Shown piece after piece: positions 9,371 to 21,449 of a stretch of DNA of 64,000 bases. The position numbers and the translations under genes were made by a program. This stretch comes from Avena insularis (taxonomy: Eukaryota > Streptophyta > Magnoliopsida > Poales > Poaceae): the NCBI GenBank assembly GCA_023614405.1, contig CM042694.1, forward strand, positions 132,747,711 through 132,811,710, given 5' to 3'. The notes below the pieces were generated by a model. It searched no databases and was not told the DNA's origin. It was given only the letters and a program-made list of their open reading frames with translations. Positions within the stretch are counted from its first letter, which is position 1. The number at the start of each line of letters is the position of its first letter.

Positions 9371-12300
9371 TAAGCCAATTAGGGGACGAAATGGCTTGCA
9401 CTTGGAGATTTTAATCAAATATGCAAGGCAAGAGACAAGAATAATAACAATATCAATAGATCCCATATCACCATGTTCCGCGAGGCCCTTCACTCTTGCG
9501 ATCTCAAGGAGATCCACCTTCAAAACCGAAAGTTCACCTGGTCTAATGAACAACAGTCGCCTACAATGTCCAAGATTGATGGTTTCTTTTGCAATGAAGA
9601 GTGGGACACTTCGCATGACGATCACATCCTTCAAGCTCTCTCGTCCTCGCTTTCCGACCATTGCCCTTTGCTCCTGGCTTGTTGTCGTGGTCCCAAAATG
9701 CCAAGGACATTTAGATTTGAGGAGTTTTGGATTAAAATGCCGGGTTTCTCTGAAGTGGTCAAGAAGGCTTGAGCCTTCCTCCACACCCTTACCACATCCT
9801 CCACAACAAGCTTACCACTACCGGGAAGCGGTTGACCATTTGGAGCAAAAGCCTTTTCTCAAATGCTAAAATCCAATTTCACATGGCTATCCTCGTCATA
9901 TATCATCTTGATTTGGCCATGGAATCGAGACAACTATCCCCGGATGAGAGTGACATCCGATCTAGACTTAAGAGAAGAATAGTGGGTCTCGCGGCTTTAG
10001 ATCGAGCCCGAAAGAAGCAACGTGCAAGAATCAACAACCTCAAGGAGGGTGACACGAACACCAAATTTTTCCACCGACGAGTTAATTCAAGAAGAAGGAA
10101 GAACTTCATCTTCAAGCTAAGACACAATAGTGGTTGGGTTACAACTCACGTTGAGAAGCAAGCGGTGGCCCAACAACATTTTGCCACGGCGATTGGAAGG
10201 GGGGAGCATAGCTCCATGACTATCAATTGGGAATCCTTGAATCTTCCTTTGACAAACCTTGAGGACTTGGATGCTCCTCTCTGGGAGGAGGAAGTTAAAG
10301 CAGCCATCCTAGACATGCCCTCCGACAAATGGCCGGGCCCGGATGGATTCAACGGTACTTTCTTCAAGGCTTGTTGGGATATCATCAAACAGGACGTTAT
10401 GGCAGCGATCTATCACTTTTCCACTCTTCGTACTTCCAACCTTCATTGGCTAAACTCCGCAAATATTGTCCTCATTCCAAAAAAAGATGGAGCGGAAGAC
10501 ATCTCCGACTTTAGGCCGATTAGCCTAATCCATGGCTTTGCCAAAATTGTGGCAAAGATCCTCTCCTTGCGCCTAGATCCTCACATGGAGGACCTTATTT
10601 CCACCGCCCAAAGTGCTTTTATAAAGAAGAGAAGCATTCATGAAAACTTCATGTTTGTTCGTAACTATGCTAGATGGCTCCATCGAAGGAAAAAGGCTAC
10701 TCTCTTGCTCAAACTTGACATCAAAAAAGCGTTTGACTCTGTCCGATGGGAATACATTCTAGAAATTCTCCAACATCTTGGTTTCCCTCCTCGGTTTCGC
10801 AATTGGATCACCGCGCTTCTTGCAACCGCCTCCTCCCGGGTCCTCATTAACGGCATCCCCGGCGACCCCATTAAGCATGGGCGTGGTCTGAGGCAAGGAG
10901 ACCCGCTCTCCCTGCTCCTCTTCGATATTGCTATTGGCCCTCTCCAACGCATTCTTCAAGTGGCCTCCGACCTTGGTCTCCTCCACCAACTTCCTGGAAA
11001 GGGAGCTCGCTTCCGTACCTCGCTTTACGCCGATGATGCGGCTATTTTCGTTGCTCCTTTGCGGAAGGACATCTCAACTCTCGCTCATATTCTCACAAAT
11101 TTCAGAAATGCCACGGGCCTTGTCACAAACTTCCATAAGAGTATGGTGGCTCCTATTAAGCGTGGTGATATAAATCTCCAAGACCTTATGCAAGACCTTC
11201 CAGCTACCATCACGTGTTTCCCAATGAAGTACTTAGGTTTGCCTCTCGCGGTTGGAAGACTTAAGCGGTCTCATTTCCAATACCTAGAAGATAAAACGGC
11301 AAAGCGCCTCAATCCTTGGAATGGGAGACATTTCAACATCGGGGCGAGAAAGGTTCTCGTCAAGTCGGTGCTTTCCTCACAAGCCATCTACCCGCTCACC
11401 GCTCTTGATGTCCCTGTTGAACCCCTTCAAGCGATCCAAAAGATTATTAGGGACTTTTTTTGGGCGGGAACAGAAAAGGCCACCGGTGGAAAATGCAAAG
11501 TAAATTGGGCGGCAGTTTGTAGGCCTACCTCCATTGGAGGCCTTGACATCCTAAACATGAAGAAATTCGCGAGAGACCTCTGCCTAAGATGGCCATGGCT
11601 TGCTTGGACTACCCCGGAGAGACCGTGGGTGGGGTTTGAGAACCCATACAACAAGGAGGATATGGATCTTTTCTATGCGTTAACAAAAGTGAATATTGGC
11701 GATGGAAACAAAGCTAGTTTTTGGGACGCCCCTTGGGTGGACGGTCTTAGCCCCAAATCCATTGCACCCTCAATTTATGAGCTTTCAAAGAAGAAAAGTT
11801 GGCCCGTCTGTATCGCCATTACTAGTGACGCTTGGGTTGCTCAACTTGACATCTCAAACGGTCTTTCCGCGCAACAACTTCAAGAATTCGTAAAGCTTTG
11901 GTCAATCACTTCGCAATTGTTTTTGGTTGAGGGCACTCCAGACTCGATTCGTTGGAAGCTTACCGCTAACGGTGAATACTCTTACTCCTCCGCCTACAAT
12001 ACGCAATTTCTTGGGGCTATTCTCTTCCCAATGGACTCTATCATATGGAAGAATTGGGCTCCTCCTAAGTGTAAGCTTTTCGCATGGCTCATCATTCAAA
12101 ACCGTGTTTGGACGGCGGACCGGCTTGAGCGTCGAGGGTGGCCAAATGGTAGGAGGTGCCCCCTTTGCCGTTGTGCGGATGAAACGGCACCTCACCTTCT
12201 TTTCCAATGCCGCTACACCAAGCGGATTTGGACTTTGGCAAACGATTGGCTTGGGCTACCGATCCTAGACCCTTCGGCTTGGGGGCATTTCGATGACGTT

Positions 12301-12625
12301 TTGTCTTGGTGGACTTTCATAATCCTACCCGATGGTGGTGGACGGAGGAAGGCGACGACATCGCTAGTCATGCTCATCGCTTGGGAAGTTTGGAAGGAAA
12401 AAAATGTGAGAACATTCAATAAGAATTGCACCATGCCTTCTCTCGTGTTCGCTAGGATTAAGTTAGAAGCTAAATCTTGGGTCCTCGCGGGTGCAAAGCA
12501 TTTGGGTACATTGATAACGCGAGAGCGAGTGTTTTGTGCGTGCGTGGCTTGTACTTTAAACTTGGAACCTCTCTCTTTCTCTATTAATGAATCAAGGCAA
12601 ATCTTTTGCCTTTCTTCAAAAAATA
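9371..12625 (+). pseudogene. LINE B: 5'-truncated L1-like retrotransposon, near-intact reverse transcriptase
   Basis: The sequence starts within the endonuclease domain (WLALGDFNQICK, then SKIDGFFCNEEW and SLSDHCPLLL, 9389-9771). It then continues in another frame to 12717 with about 980 residues and no stop. The shift looks like loss of one G: gcttg-agc should read gct tgg agc, giving KKAWSLPPHPY. Reverse transcriptase motifs in order: WPGPDGFNGTFFKACW, FRPISLIHGFAKIVAKIL, LLLKLDIKKAFDSVRW, GLRQGDPLSLLLF, and the catalytic YADD at about residues 420-423. A zf-RVT domain follows (CPLCRCADETAPHLLFQC). No RNase H follows, so this is a different lineage from LINE A/C. The A-rich end near 12618-12630 probably marks the 3' terminus; the frame runs past it by chance. 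Confidence 0.88.
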
Positions 12626-13082
12626 AATATATAATATTCCTTCAAATGCATATTACTTCAATTCATACCGACAATGAACCAATTTTCCTACCGATTCATG
12701 TCGGTGTCCCCTCTTAATTACTTCTTCGTTTATTTTCCTTATTTCAGTTTCAAACTGCGCCCACACGTTTTCCAAGAGTGTCAAGCATAACCCAAGTTCA
12801 TAACAAGTAGTATGTAGTAATCGATTTTCAGTTACAGTAGACCTGAAATGCTACCCCATGTCAGATTAGCTAGCTGCATCTAAAAAAGATAACATGTTCC
12901 ATCGCTACCTGATTTTGATTTCTAATCCTTGCATTCTTCAGAATAAGGAAGAGATAAGCATGTTATTTCATAAATTCTATAGGAAAGCCGGAACTTGCGG
13001 CTATAATTTCTACATCATGCTTCTGTTGCAACTATAAGAGATAGTAAATAACTATCTATTGTCGATGATGGATTTAGATATC
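12626..13082. other. Unassigned spacer between LINE B and the hAT element
   Basis: There is no open frame of note, no terminal repeat and no MITE signature. The hAT element inserted at its right edge. Confidence 0.4.
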
Positions 13083-13090
13083 TGTACAAT

Positions 13091-16000
13091 CAGGGGCGGA
13101 TTTGCCGTCCGGGCACCCTGGGCACGTGCCCGGGCTCGACGCCGGCGTTTATAGGTACTCCGGCGAGGTCCCAGATGGACATATGTGTTTGAAACTGTAA
13201 AAATCTGCTGAAAAAAATACATAAATAGCGTCCGCTAGGCCAGGTTGGGCCTATTTAGCTATTCCCTAGTAGAAACCGAATGGCCCATTTTGTGTTACGA
13301 CCGGTACTAGCTACTAGGCCACATTCTCTCCAGCTAGTCAGAAGGAAATCGATCGATTGGCTTCGTTTCAGCCGGAACTAGCGACACGGAACAACGGAAG
13401 TGCGCGTCCTCGTGCCCTAGCTCAGGAGACGAGCAGTCCAATCAGGCTGCTACTCCGCCATAGCTCAGGAGATCGCCATCTTGAGCAGCAGTATCTTCTG
13501 GACGATCGGACGAGACGGAGAATGGCTCTGTCGTCGCCCAATCAGGCTGCTACTCCGCCACAAGGCTGCGGCTGATGCCGGAAGCGCAAGCGGCAAAGGC
13601 AACGATAGGCGGCCCGAGTTCTGATTCGGCTAATGGTGGCTCATCGGAGTCCGCCCAACGTTCATCACCGGCGATTACACGACCTGTGCACATGATCATG
13701 GAGGCAGGAAGTAGCAGTAGACCGGCGATGATAGGGATGGCGGTCGGCACCGGTCGTACACGACAACTAGGTGAATTTTCTCTATAATTTGTAATTGGAA
13801 TTTTATTAAACATTATAGTGCCCGATTTATAGTTTGAATTGTTTAATTTTTAGAATTGGGGAGATTTCTGATTCCTACAAGGAATTCACAATCAGTGGAG
13901 GCCGTGGAGCCGTCACAAGACCCACCACCTAGTAACAAAGATGAAGAAAATGTGATGAGCGATGACAACGATGATGAGGTTCAGGATCGATTCAGCAGGA
14001 AATGCTCGATGAGGAAGAGCAGGACTGTTTTGAGGAAGAGGATGATGATTTGTTTAACCCGGATGAAATTATGTGTGATCCCGCTCTTAGACAACAAATT
14101 GAAGATTATCATCCGGATATTCAAGCCCAAGTGAGAAGAGCATATCTTTTGAAGGGTCCGACACAACCAATTGTGAAATTCCCTACCAAAAGATATGGAA
14201 CAAAGAACCGTAAGTTTTCTGAAAGTTGGTATAAAATGTATGATTGGATAGAATATAGTGAGTCTCAGGATGCCGCATATTGTTTCTATTGCTTTCTCTT
14301 TAAACAACCCAGGAGTAGTACACACTTTGGTTATGATGTGTTCAACAAAACGGGGTATAGTGATTGGAAGCATGCGCACCAGGCATTGCCCCAACATGTT
14401 GGTGGTGTGGACAGTGCACACAATAAGGCAAGATTGCATTGTGTTGATTTTGAGAATCAAAGACAGAGTGTGTCCAATAACCTTGTTAGGGCATCAGAAG
14501 AGTCCAAAGTACTATACAAAATTCGTTTGACCTCTTCTCTTGGGTGTGCAAGATATCTCATTGCTCAAGGCTTGGCTTTTCGTGGCCACGACGAGACTTC
14601 CACTTCATTGAACAAAGGTAACTTCCGTGAGATGATAGATTGGCACAAAGCTAATGATGAGAAAGTGAAACATGCTTTTGACCATGGTGGGAGATGCAAG
14701 ATGCTTGCTCCCAAAATTCAAAAGGATCTTTCGAGGTGTTGTGCAGAAGAGGTCACCGCTGTGATTATGAGAGAAATTGGGGATAAGAAATTCTCTGTTC
14801 TTATTGATGAATCACGTGATATATCCGTAAAAGAACAAATGGCAGTAATGTTGAGGTCAGTAGTGCTTAATTATTATGTTTACATATTATCCCATAGTTT
14901 TTCCATACTTATATTGAACTATTTTACTGTTAACTATGTTTATTGTAGGTATGTGAATAATGAAGGGAAGGTTGTGGAACGATTTCTCTCCCTGTATCAT
15001 GTCCATGAGACTACATCAGCTGCACTAAAGGTCGCTCTTGTTGACATTCTTGATCATTACAAGTTATCCATTCATAGGCTGGGGCAAGGATATGATGGGG
15101 CTTCAATATGAGAGGTGAATTCAACGGTTTGCAAAAGAAAATCCTTGATGAGAACCCTTACGCTTTCTATGTTCATTGTTTTGCCCACCATAGCTTGGTG
15201 GTTGTCTCGATTGCTAGTTGTTGCTCTTCCATTTATGATTTATTTGAGCATGTCAATTTGATTGTCAACACAACAAGTGCATCTTGCAAGAGGAGGGATA
15301 TATTGATAGAAGAACATCATCAAAATATTTTAGATCAGCTTGAGAGGGGTGAGAAATTTAGTGGAAGAGGTTTGAACCAAGAAACAAGTTTATCTCGAGC
15401 GGGGGCTACTAGATGGGGTTCACATCATATAACTTTGCTTCGTTTGAGTGAAATGTGGAAGTCAGATTATTTGTGCTTGAGGTCCATGACGAGGCGTGGA
15501 CCATCTCAAGGCAGTTTGATAGAAATAATGGAGAGCTTCAAATTTGCTTTCACCTTGAATCTAATGATAAAGTTGCTTGGTATTACAAATGATCTATCAC
15601 ACATCTTGCAAAGAAAAGATATAAACATTGTCAATGCTATGGAATTAGTTAGTGATGTTAAAGCTCGGTTAGCCACTATGAGAGAAAGTGGATGGGAGAA
15701 TTTTTTTGATGAAGTCCTCCAGTTTTGTGCTCCCAAGGGTATTCCGTGTTTCCTAATATGGATGAACGAATTCCTGTTCGGGTCGCTCGAGGCTTGATGG
15801 TGTGACTTATACTTATCTCCATTTCTATCGAGTTGAGGTCTTTTATGTTGCCATCGACAAGATATGCAATTGAGATGAATCATCGTTTAATGATGCATCA
15901 TCAGAGATAATAGTGGCCTTCTCATGTCTTCATCCAAAAAATCGTTTCTCCAAGTTTGATCTTGATAAGCTTGCTAGCCTAGCTGAAACTTATCATGGGG

Positions 16001-16779
16001 ATTTCACTAGTGGTGATCGTGCAATTATAAAGGACCAACTTTAAACTTACATTCTTCACGTCCGGAGGCATGAGGCATTTAGTTCTTGTAATAATCTTGA
16101 AGGTTTGGCTTCGAAGATGATTGAAACCGAGAAACATTTAATGTTTCCATTGGTCTACAAACTCATTGAGTTGGCTCTGTTATTGCCGGTCTCAACAAAG
16201 ATCGGTTGAGCGAGCATTCTCGGCAATGAAGATTATCAAGTCTAAATTGCGCAATAAGATGAATAATGTGTGGTTTAATAACTTGATGATTTGCTACACT
16301 GAGCGAGAGATTTTTAAGAAGCTTGATGATGATGCTATTGTAAGACGTTTTCAAGCCATCAAAGATCGAAAAGGACAACTGCCTAAGCGAAACTAGCACA
16401 TTATTGGTATGCTCTATTGTCTCCAATTTATTTATCTTTTAAATGCAAATTAGTATAGTTTATTAATATATTTTTATATCTTGTAGATTCTCTATGGTAC
16501 GTGCGGTTCGGTTCAGCGAATGAAAATGGAATTTGCATATTGATATTTTATTGTCGATTCATCAAAAGTTTGATTTTATCATTCTACGGTTAGTATATTC
16601 AGTAGGATATTTGCTACCTTGATTTACGTTTTTTAACATCTATGATCTATCAAACATTAATGGTTATGTTCCTATGATGTTTATTCAAATATGTGACGAT
16701 TCAGGTTCCTGTAGACCAAAATATAGTATTTTAATTTTCAATGTGCCCGGGCTTTCAAAATTAGCTAGGTCCGCCACTG
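13091..16779 (+). mobile_element. hAT-superfamily DNA transposon, 3.7 kb, with perfect 8-bp target duplication
   Basis: The left end is CAGGGGCGGATTTG and the right end is TAGGTCCGCCACTG, imperfect inverted repeats of the hAT type (CAG-GGCGGA). The octamer TGTACAAT lies immediately outside both ends (13083-13090 and 16780-16787) without a mismatch. A second inverted match, gtgcccgggc, occurs slightly inside each end. The interior carries a hAT transposase gene with several breaks, so the copy is not autonomous now. Confidence 0.95.
13575..16396 (+). pseudogene. hAT transposase (TTF-type zinc finger / DUF4371 / C-terminal dimerisation), broken
   Basis: The main piece (14002-15107) holds the N-terminal TTF-type zinc-finger region, with YSESQDAAYCFYCFLFKQP, and the core with FSVLIDESRDISVKEQMAVM. 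A 93-bp intron (14856-14948) splices cleanly as MLR|YVNNEGK. One base is missing at about 15107 (ASI-stop where ASNMRGEFNG is expected), and the frame resumes at 15108 with FYVHCFAHHSLVVV and AGATRWGSHH. More shifts lie near 15740-15800, and TAA at 16042 interrupts it. The C-terminal dimerisation region resumes at about 16199 (RAFSAMKIIKSKLRNKMNN) and ends at TAG 16394-16396. A frameshift near 13990 separates the acidic N-terminal leader. It resembles the zinc finger MYM-type-1-like transposases of plants. The start is uncertain, as the 5' part may be spliced from 13575 or earlier. Confidence 0.85.
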
Positions 16780-16787
16780 TGTACAAT

Positions 16788-18975
16788 TTCAGGGGCTGCT
16801 CATGTCTTTCTCTTGGTAGCTCAACGTCCAGAGATTCCAGGTATGCTTTGTCTCTCCTTCGATTCTTAGTCTTACGTGAGTACTGCAAGTACAATACATT
16901 ATCTATAGATTAAGCCTGGTTGCGACCCAGCGAACCGAGGCCTCTCCCGCGCGCACGTTTACAGCCGTCGGATCGTAGGAAGAGGCGACCAGGGGCAGAA
17001 CCGACCCCATCCATCAGTCTCATCGTGCTTCTATAGCTGCGTAGAAACAGTTCACCACGGAGGCACATACCCTCTGCTTATCCTCTCCCCATTCCTCCCT
17101 TCCCTTTCTTTATTTTCCCCGTCATTCCCCCTCGCCCTCTGAACCCTAGGTCACACAGGCTGCCTTCGCCCTTCGGTGCCTACCCTGCCCTCCCCTTTAT
17201 CCTCTAGGCGCCGCCCAAAGTAGGAGCAGCTCGCGTCCACCAATTTCCCCTCTGTCCGCCGTTGCCGCCCTCGACCCAGGGGAGCTTGCGCTGCACATGG
17301 CCTTTCATGGTGATACCAATCACCCCGACTGGCGAGCCACAATAGTGAGCACCGCACCAGGTCATCCCTTGCTCGGGTCCTGACAAGTCACCAAGGCCAT
17401 TTCCTGCTTACCTGGCCGCCCACACGCGCCTACGAGGGCAACACACATGCGACTGTATCTGCCGAACACTAATCCTTCTTGGCTGCATCTGGTTTGCTCC
17501 CCTTTACTTTTCTGATTCTCAAATTAGATTCTGTCAGAAAATATGTTTGCTTTAGATAGGGTATTGTTTGGTAGGAGTTCAGTAAAATTTCTAACCACGA
17601 TGTGCCCATGCTTATTTTTTCTAAGGATTGGGAAAAATCAACGAATGGATCCAAATTTGGTATATACAATCTTTTTTTTTTTTGAAGATTATATACAATC
17701 TAACAATGTATTTTGTACTCACCAGCTTGGGAAACATTAGAGCAGAACATTACTGCAATATTTTATCGATCTGATATTCGATGGATGCTTTCATCAAAAA
17801 CAGGTTGCAGGCATGCTACATTAGCTTGTGTAGGTTAGTTTTCTAGGATGCCCAACACTCTCATGAACTGGCAAAAGCATGCATGTATCCATTCCATAGT
17901 TGAATATCAAAGTTAAAACATTGCATCGTTATTTGTATTTGTGTGTGATTTCAAGATACGATTTATGTAGTTTTGTATAGCTGCAAGTAGTTCGGTAGCA
18001 AAAGCAGTTTATATATATCATGTGTTTCAAGACTAAAGGATGTCTGTGTTCAGAAGGAAAACCCAATATTAGTTTTTATGGATGCTCTTGTGATTAAAAT
18101 ACACATGGTTCAGTGAAAATAGTGGCAATTGATTTCTGAAAATTTCCCTATGGATGCAGATGCAGCTATAATTTGTAAAATAAATGTGATCATAGAATTG
18201 GATAATGGCTTGTGGCATACTTGAACTATGCATGTTTGCTGAAGTAGTACAATCATCTTACTCTTGCCACCATGGATGTGAGTTCCTGCCTCTAGATCTG
18301 ACATCTCTAATTTGGTATTAGGATAGCCTTATGTAATACCACAAGGAAGATATCACAACAACATGAACACCTTCAAGAGCCATTTTGGAGGGAATTTAAC
18401 TCTCATTGTTATGTAGTACCACAAGGATTGTAAGGTTTCTTTGAGAAAGCTTTTGGTTATGCTTCCCCTGGGTATATGGTCCATCTTATGCATGTTGCAC
18501 TGACTTTGTTACTAAGAGAGAACCTTGGATGTTTCAACATCTGGTGCACCACTACTATTAATCATTTAGGCTTAACATTGGATACCGATGTTTTCAAGGA
18601 GTATTTTAATGCTCACATGTAATTTTATTGCACATGCATAGCCAGTTTAAGTTAAACGCTACCTTTCATGTTATATTTGGTCATTTTTGCTGCTAATTGA
18701 TAAAGTCCTCCATAAATGGTACAATATGAAAGTTTTGCTCATAAAAGTTGCTGCACTAAAGCAAAAGCTATATATATTTTCTTTTTCTATATTCTACCTG
18801 AACTTGAGCATCCTCTTATCATTATTGTATATCCACACTTATATATTACGCTTATGTGACAAACAGAGTGATAGTGTTTTTTTTCAATATAATCTGGCAT
18901 TCAAATAATTTCCCTTTTGTTCCGATCATCATTGGTAATATCACACTGGAAGATACAATTCCTCAATGGCCTTAA
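16788..18975. other. Unassigned; GC-rich start then AT-rich intron-like sequence
   Basis: From about 16910 to 17420 the sequence is C-rich and resembles a 5' leader or promoter-proximal region (gaaccctaggtcac at about 17140). No open frame has a recognisable domain. From 17450 onward it is AT-rich without coding signal. It could be a decayed non-autonomous element or a gene relic; I cannot tell which. Confidence 0.3.
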
Positions 18976-19287
18976 GGGCATGTACACCGCTTGACGGTAG
19001 ATGTGGATGCCATGATGATGGATTTCCTGGCCTATCAGCAGTTCGGTTTAATATTCCTAACGTCCGTGCAGCATGGATGCAGAAAGGCAGCAGCCGCTTG
19101 GCTTTTTTCCAACATGAAGTGTAGCACGGAGGGTAACAGGCAAAATAGCTGAGCAATTTTGCGTATGATACTAGTGTCTACTGTTGGGACTAGGGAGATA
19201 GATAAGATACTTAGGAGATAATTTGATCTTGTGCGATTGGTTTTTCACTTTAGGCACCCATATTAGTGTTGCGTATTGTTCATGCCC
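18976..19287. mobile_element. Harbinger/Tourist-type MITE (312 bp)
   Basis: The left end is gggcatgtacaccgc and the right end gcgtattgttcatgccc, inverted with some mismatches. TAA occurs directly outside both ends (18973-18975 and 19288-19290), the usual 3-bp Tourist/Harbinger duplication. There is no coding content. Confidence 0.65.
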
Positions 19288-19290
19288 TAA

Positions 19291-20515
19291 GATAACAATA
19301 AAGTAGCAATCCAGGTATCCATCAATTTCTTATGTTTACTAATAAAGCTCTGGTTCCTTTCAAAATGCTAACCTTTTGACTATTAACTTGAGGTCAAAGA
19401 GCTAATCTTTAACTAGGAGAGAATATTTAGAGCCTAATCAATAATATTTTACTTATTGGTGGCATCCTGTAACATAGTTGTTAATGGCACAAAAAAATAT
19501 CTTGATTCTGATTTGCGTTATGAAGTGCTTCGTCTATACATTGATGTTCAGTAGAATCTAATGAAACTTAGCTAAGCAGCTTTCCAGTGGTGTAGGCGGC
19601 AACAAGACAACCTCAAACTGAACATTGGATGTTCCTTCTTACATCTTGATAACATTGGAGGTTGGGGTACAAGGTGAATCTGGTGAGGTGGTTACGAAGA
19701 AGATATGTGAGGAAAATTCATCCTGAGCAAAGGGGCTCCAAATGAATTCTGATATGGATGTTCTTGACTTGCTCTATAGATAAATGTCGTAAATCATTGT
19801 CATGCTATTTGATGTCATGGTGGATGTTGAATAATATGTTGCAACTTCTAAGGAGGTATATCTTTATTTCATGTATATGCTATATCTGGAAGAATTTGTA
19901 GGCTGACGAGTGCATGTAAATCAACCTTAGTTGGTCTTAACTCTATGCCCTAAATATGTTGAGTTGTGAACAATTTTTATCTGCATCATTTCTTCTATTT
20001 GATGTACTCTCAAGTCTGTGCAGTTGCACTACTCTACTGTTTTTTGAAGAGGAAAATTTAGTACTCATAAAGCTCATAAGAAATAGTTGATCATTAGTCC
20101 TATCAGCATATATAGTGCTACGTCTAGGTGGCGTTGGTGTTTGGCGGCGGCCGCTGGCGTCGGCAAGTGTAGAAAACTCTAGGAATAGTTCTCTGCAAAG
20201 TTTTCAGGATATCTGTTTTCTCCTAGTTTGTCTTAATAAAACACGTGGTTGCTAAAAAAGCATATATAGTGTTACCGAGAAAGAAATCCACCCAATGTAC
20301 TCAGCGGCACGTTGAAGGGCGCATATTAGCATCTCTAAGGGTGTCCCATAAATGGTCTACTTGTTGTATTTTTTTAACTTGCTATCTCTATTTTTTTCAC
20401 TTAGTGCAAGAGAAAGCATCTCACAGTAACACATATGTTTGTGGGGATCATCAATTACACCGCTTATATATATGTAGTGAACCAAAGCATCACCGGTGAT
20501 CCCAATAGTTTTACA
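19291..20515. other. Unassigned AT-rich DNA
   Basis: No recognisable gene. A short stretch near 20130-20250 (gcggcggccgctggcg, then cttaataaaacacgtggttgctaaaaaag) looks like the 3' end of a retroposed or transcribed sequence with a weak A-rich tail, but I cannot assign it. Confidence 0.3.
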
Positions 20516-20516
20516 A

Positions 20517-20601
20517 TGTACTATAAACTTACACACTAAAAATTGTCTAGATACATTTGTTTCACAAAACTAAAATATCTTATATTTTAAAACGAAGGGA
20601 G
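20517..20601. mobile_element. Truncated Stowaway MITE (right half only)
   Basis: The sequence acacactaaaa...tctagatacatttgtttcac...atcttatattttaaaacgaagggag matches the right arm of the 3906-4074 Stowaway and ends with TA (20602-20603). The left arm and its terminal repeat are missing, so the copy is deleted and immobile. Confidence 0.7.
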
Positions 20602-20603
20602 TA

Positions 20604-21440
20604 TTTTTTTGACACTTACGGAATACATGTGACCGTGTAAAGACATCAGAGTCTTTTTTCTATGTGTGCCACCAAGAAGGAGCCATTAGTAATGAACATT
20701 AGAAAACAAAGACTTGTTATGTTCGGCTGCCTCATGAGTCAAAGCGCCCACGAGGCCATAACGTCATACATATAACAAGGCGAAGCTCGCAGGTTTGTCT
20801 AGTACAAAGCAACACGTAGGTGGTAAAATGATCCGCGGGCAGAGGTCTAAGGCACTAATTGCGTGAAATGCTTTCCACCGACTGCAATCCAAGCAAGCCC
20901 TTCTTTCTTAAATCTAGCAAGGTCACAGAGGATTTGTTGTTGAAAACCCTTGCGCTCCTTTCATAACTAAGGAAAAGGAGGAATATTTCGAACAAGTATG
21001 TGTCAATGATTGTTTTTTCATCTGAATGTGGTGCAAGATAACCCTAAGAAGTAACAATGATAAACCCTAAACCATAGGCCCTACTTTCGTTAAAACCTAG
21101 CCATTGTGTTGCTTCCATACGCCTGCCGGCGTCAGCGGTCCGACAATTCACGTCAACCCGAATCCGAAAGCTCCTTCGACACAAACAAAGCACAGACAAT
21201 ATCCGAAATTGCACATCTCCCCCCTTTCTTTTTTCCTCTTTAGCTTCCAAATTTTTATCCCCGCAAAAAAAAATTAAGGTTCCAACTTTTATGATCCTCG
21301 CCCATTTTGCAAGTTGCTATTAAAATGTAGCATTATTGTTGTTCCTTTGCATTATCAAAGATTAATAATTGTCATGACATGGCCTTGTGCCCTTGTCACA
21401 AAAAGGAAACAATAAATTAGTACTACTACAAGTGCTGGAG
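20604..21440. other. Unassigned sequence upstream of the bZIP gene
   Basis: No gene or repeat signature was recognised. It may include distal promoter sequence for the bZIP gene that follows. Confidence 0.3.
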
Positions 21441-21449
21441 AAGATATGG

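Noticed and set aside
9340..12650. Possible target duplication of LINE B (atataat near 9350 and near 12630)
   Set aside because: The match is only seven AT-rich bases in AT-rich surroundings and the LINE ends are not exact, so chance is likely.
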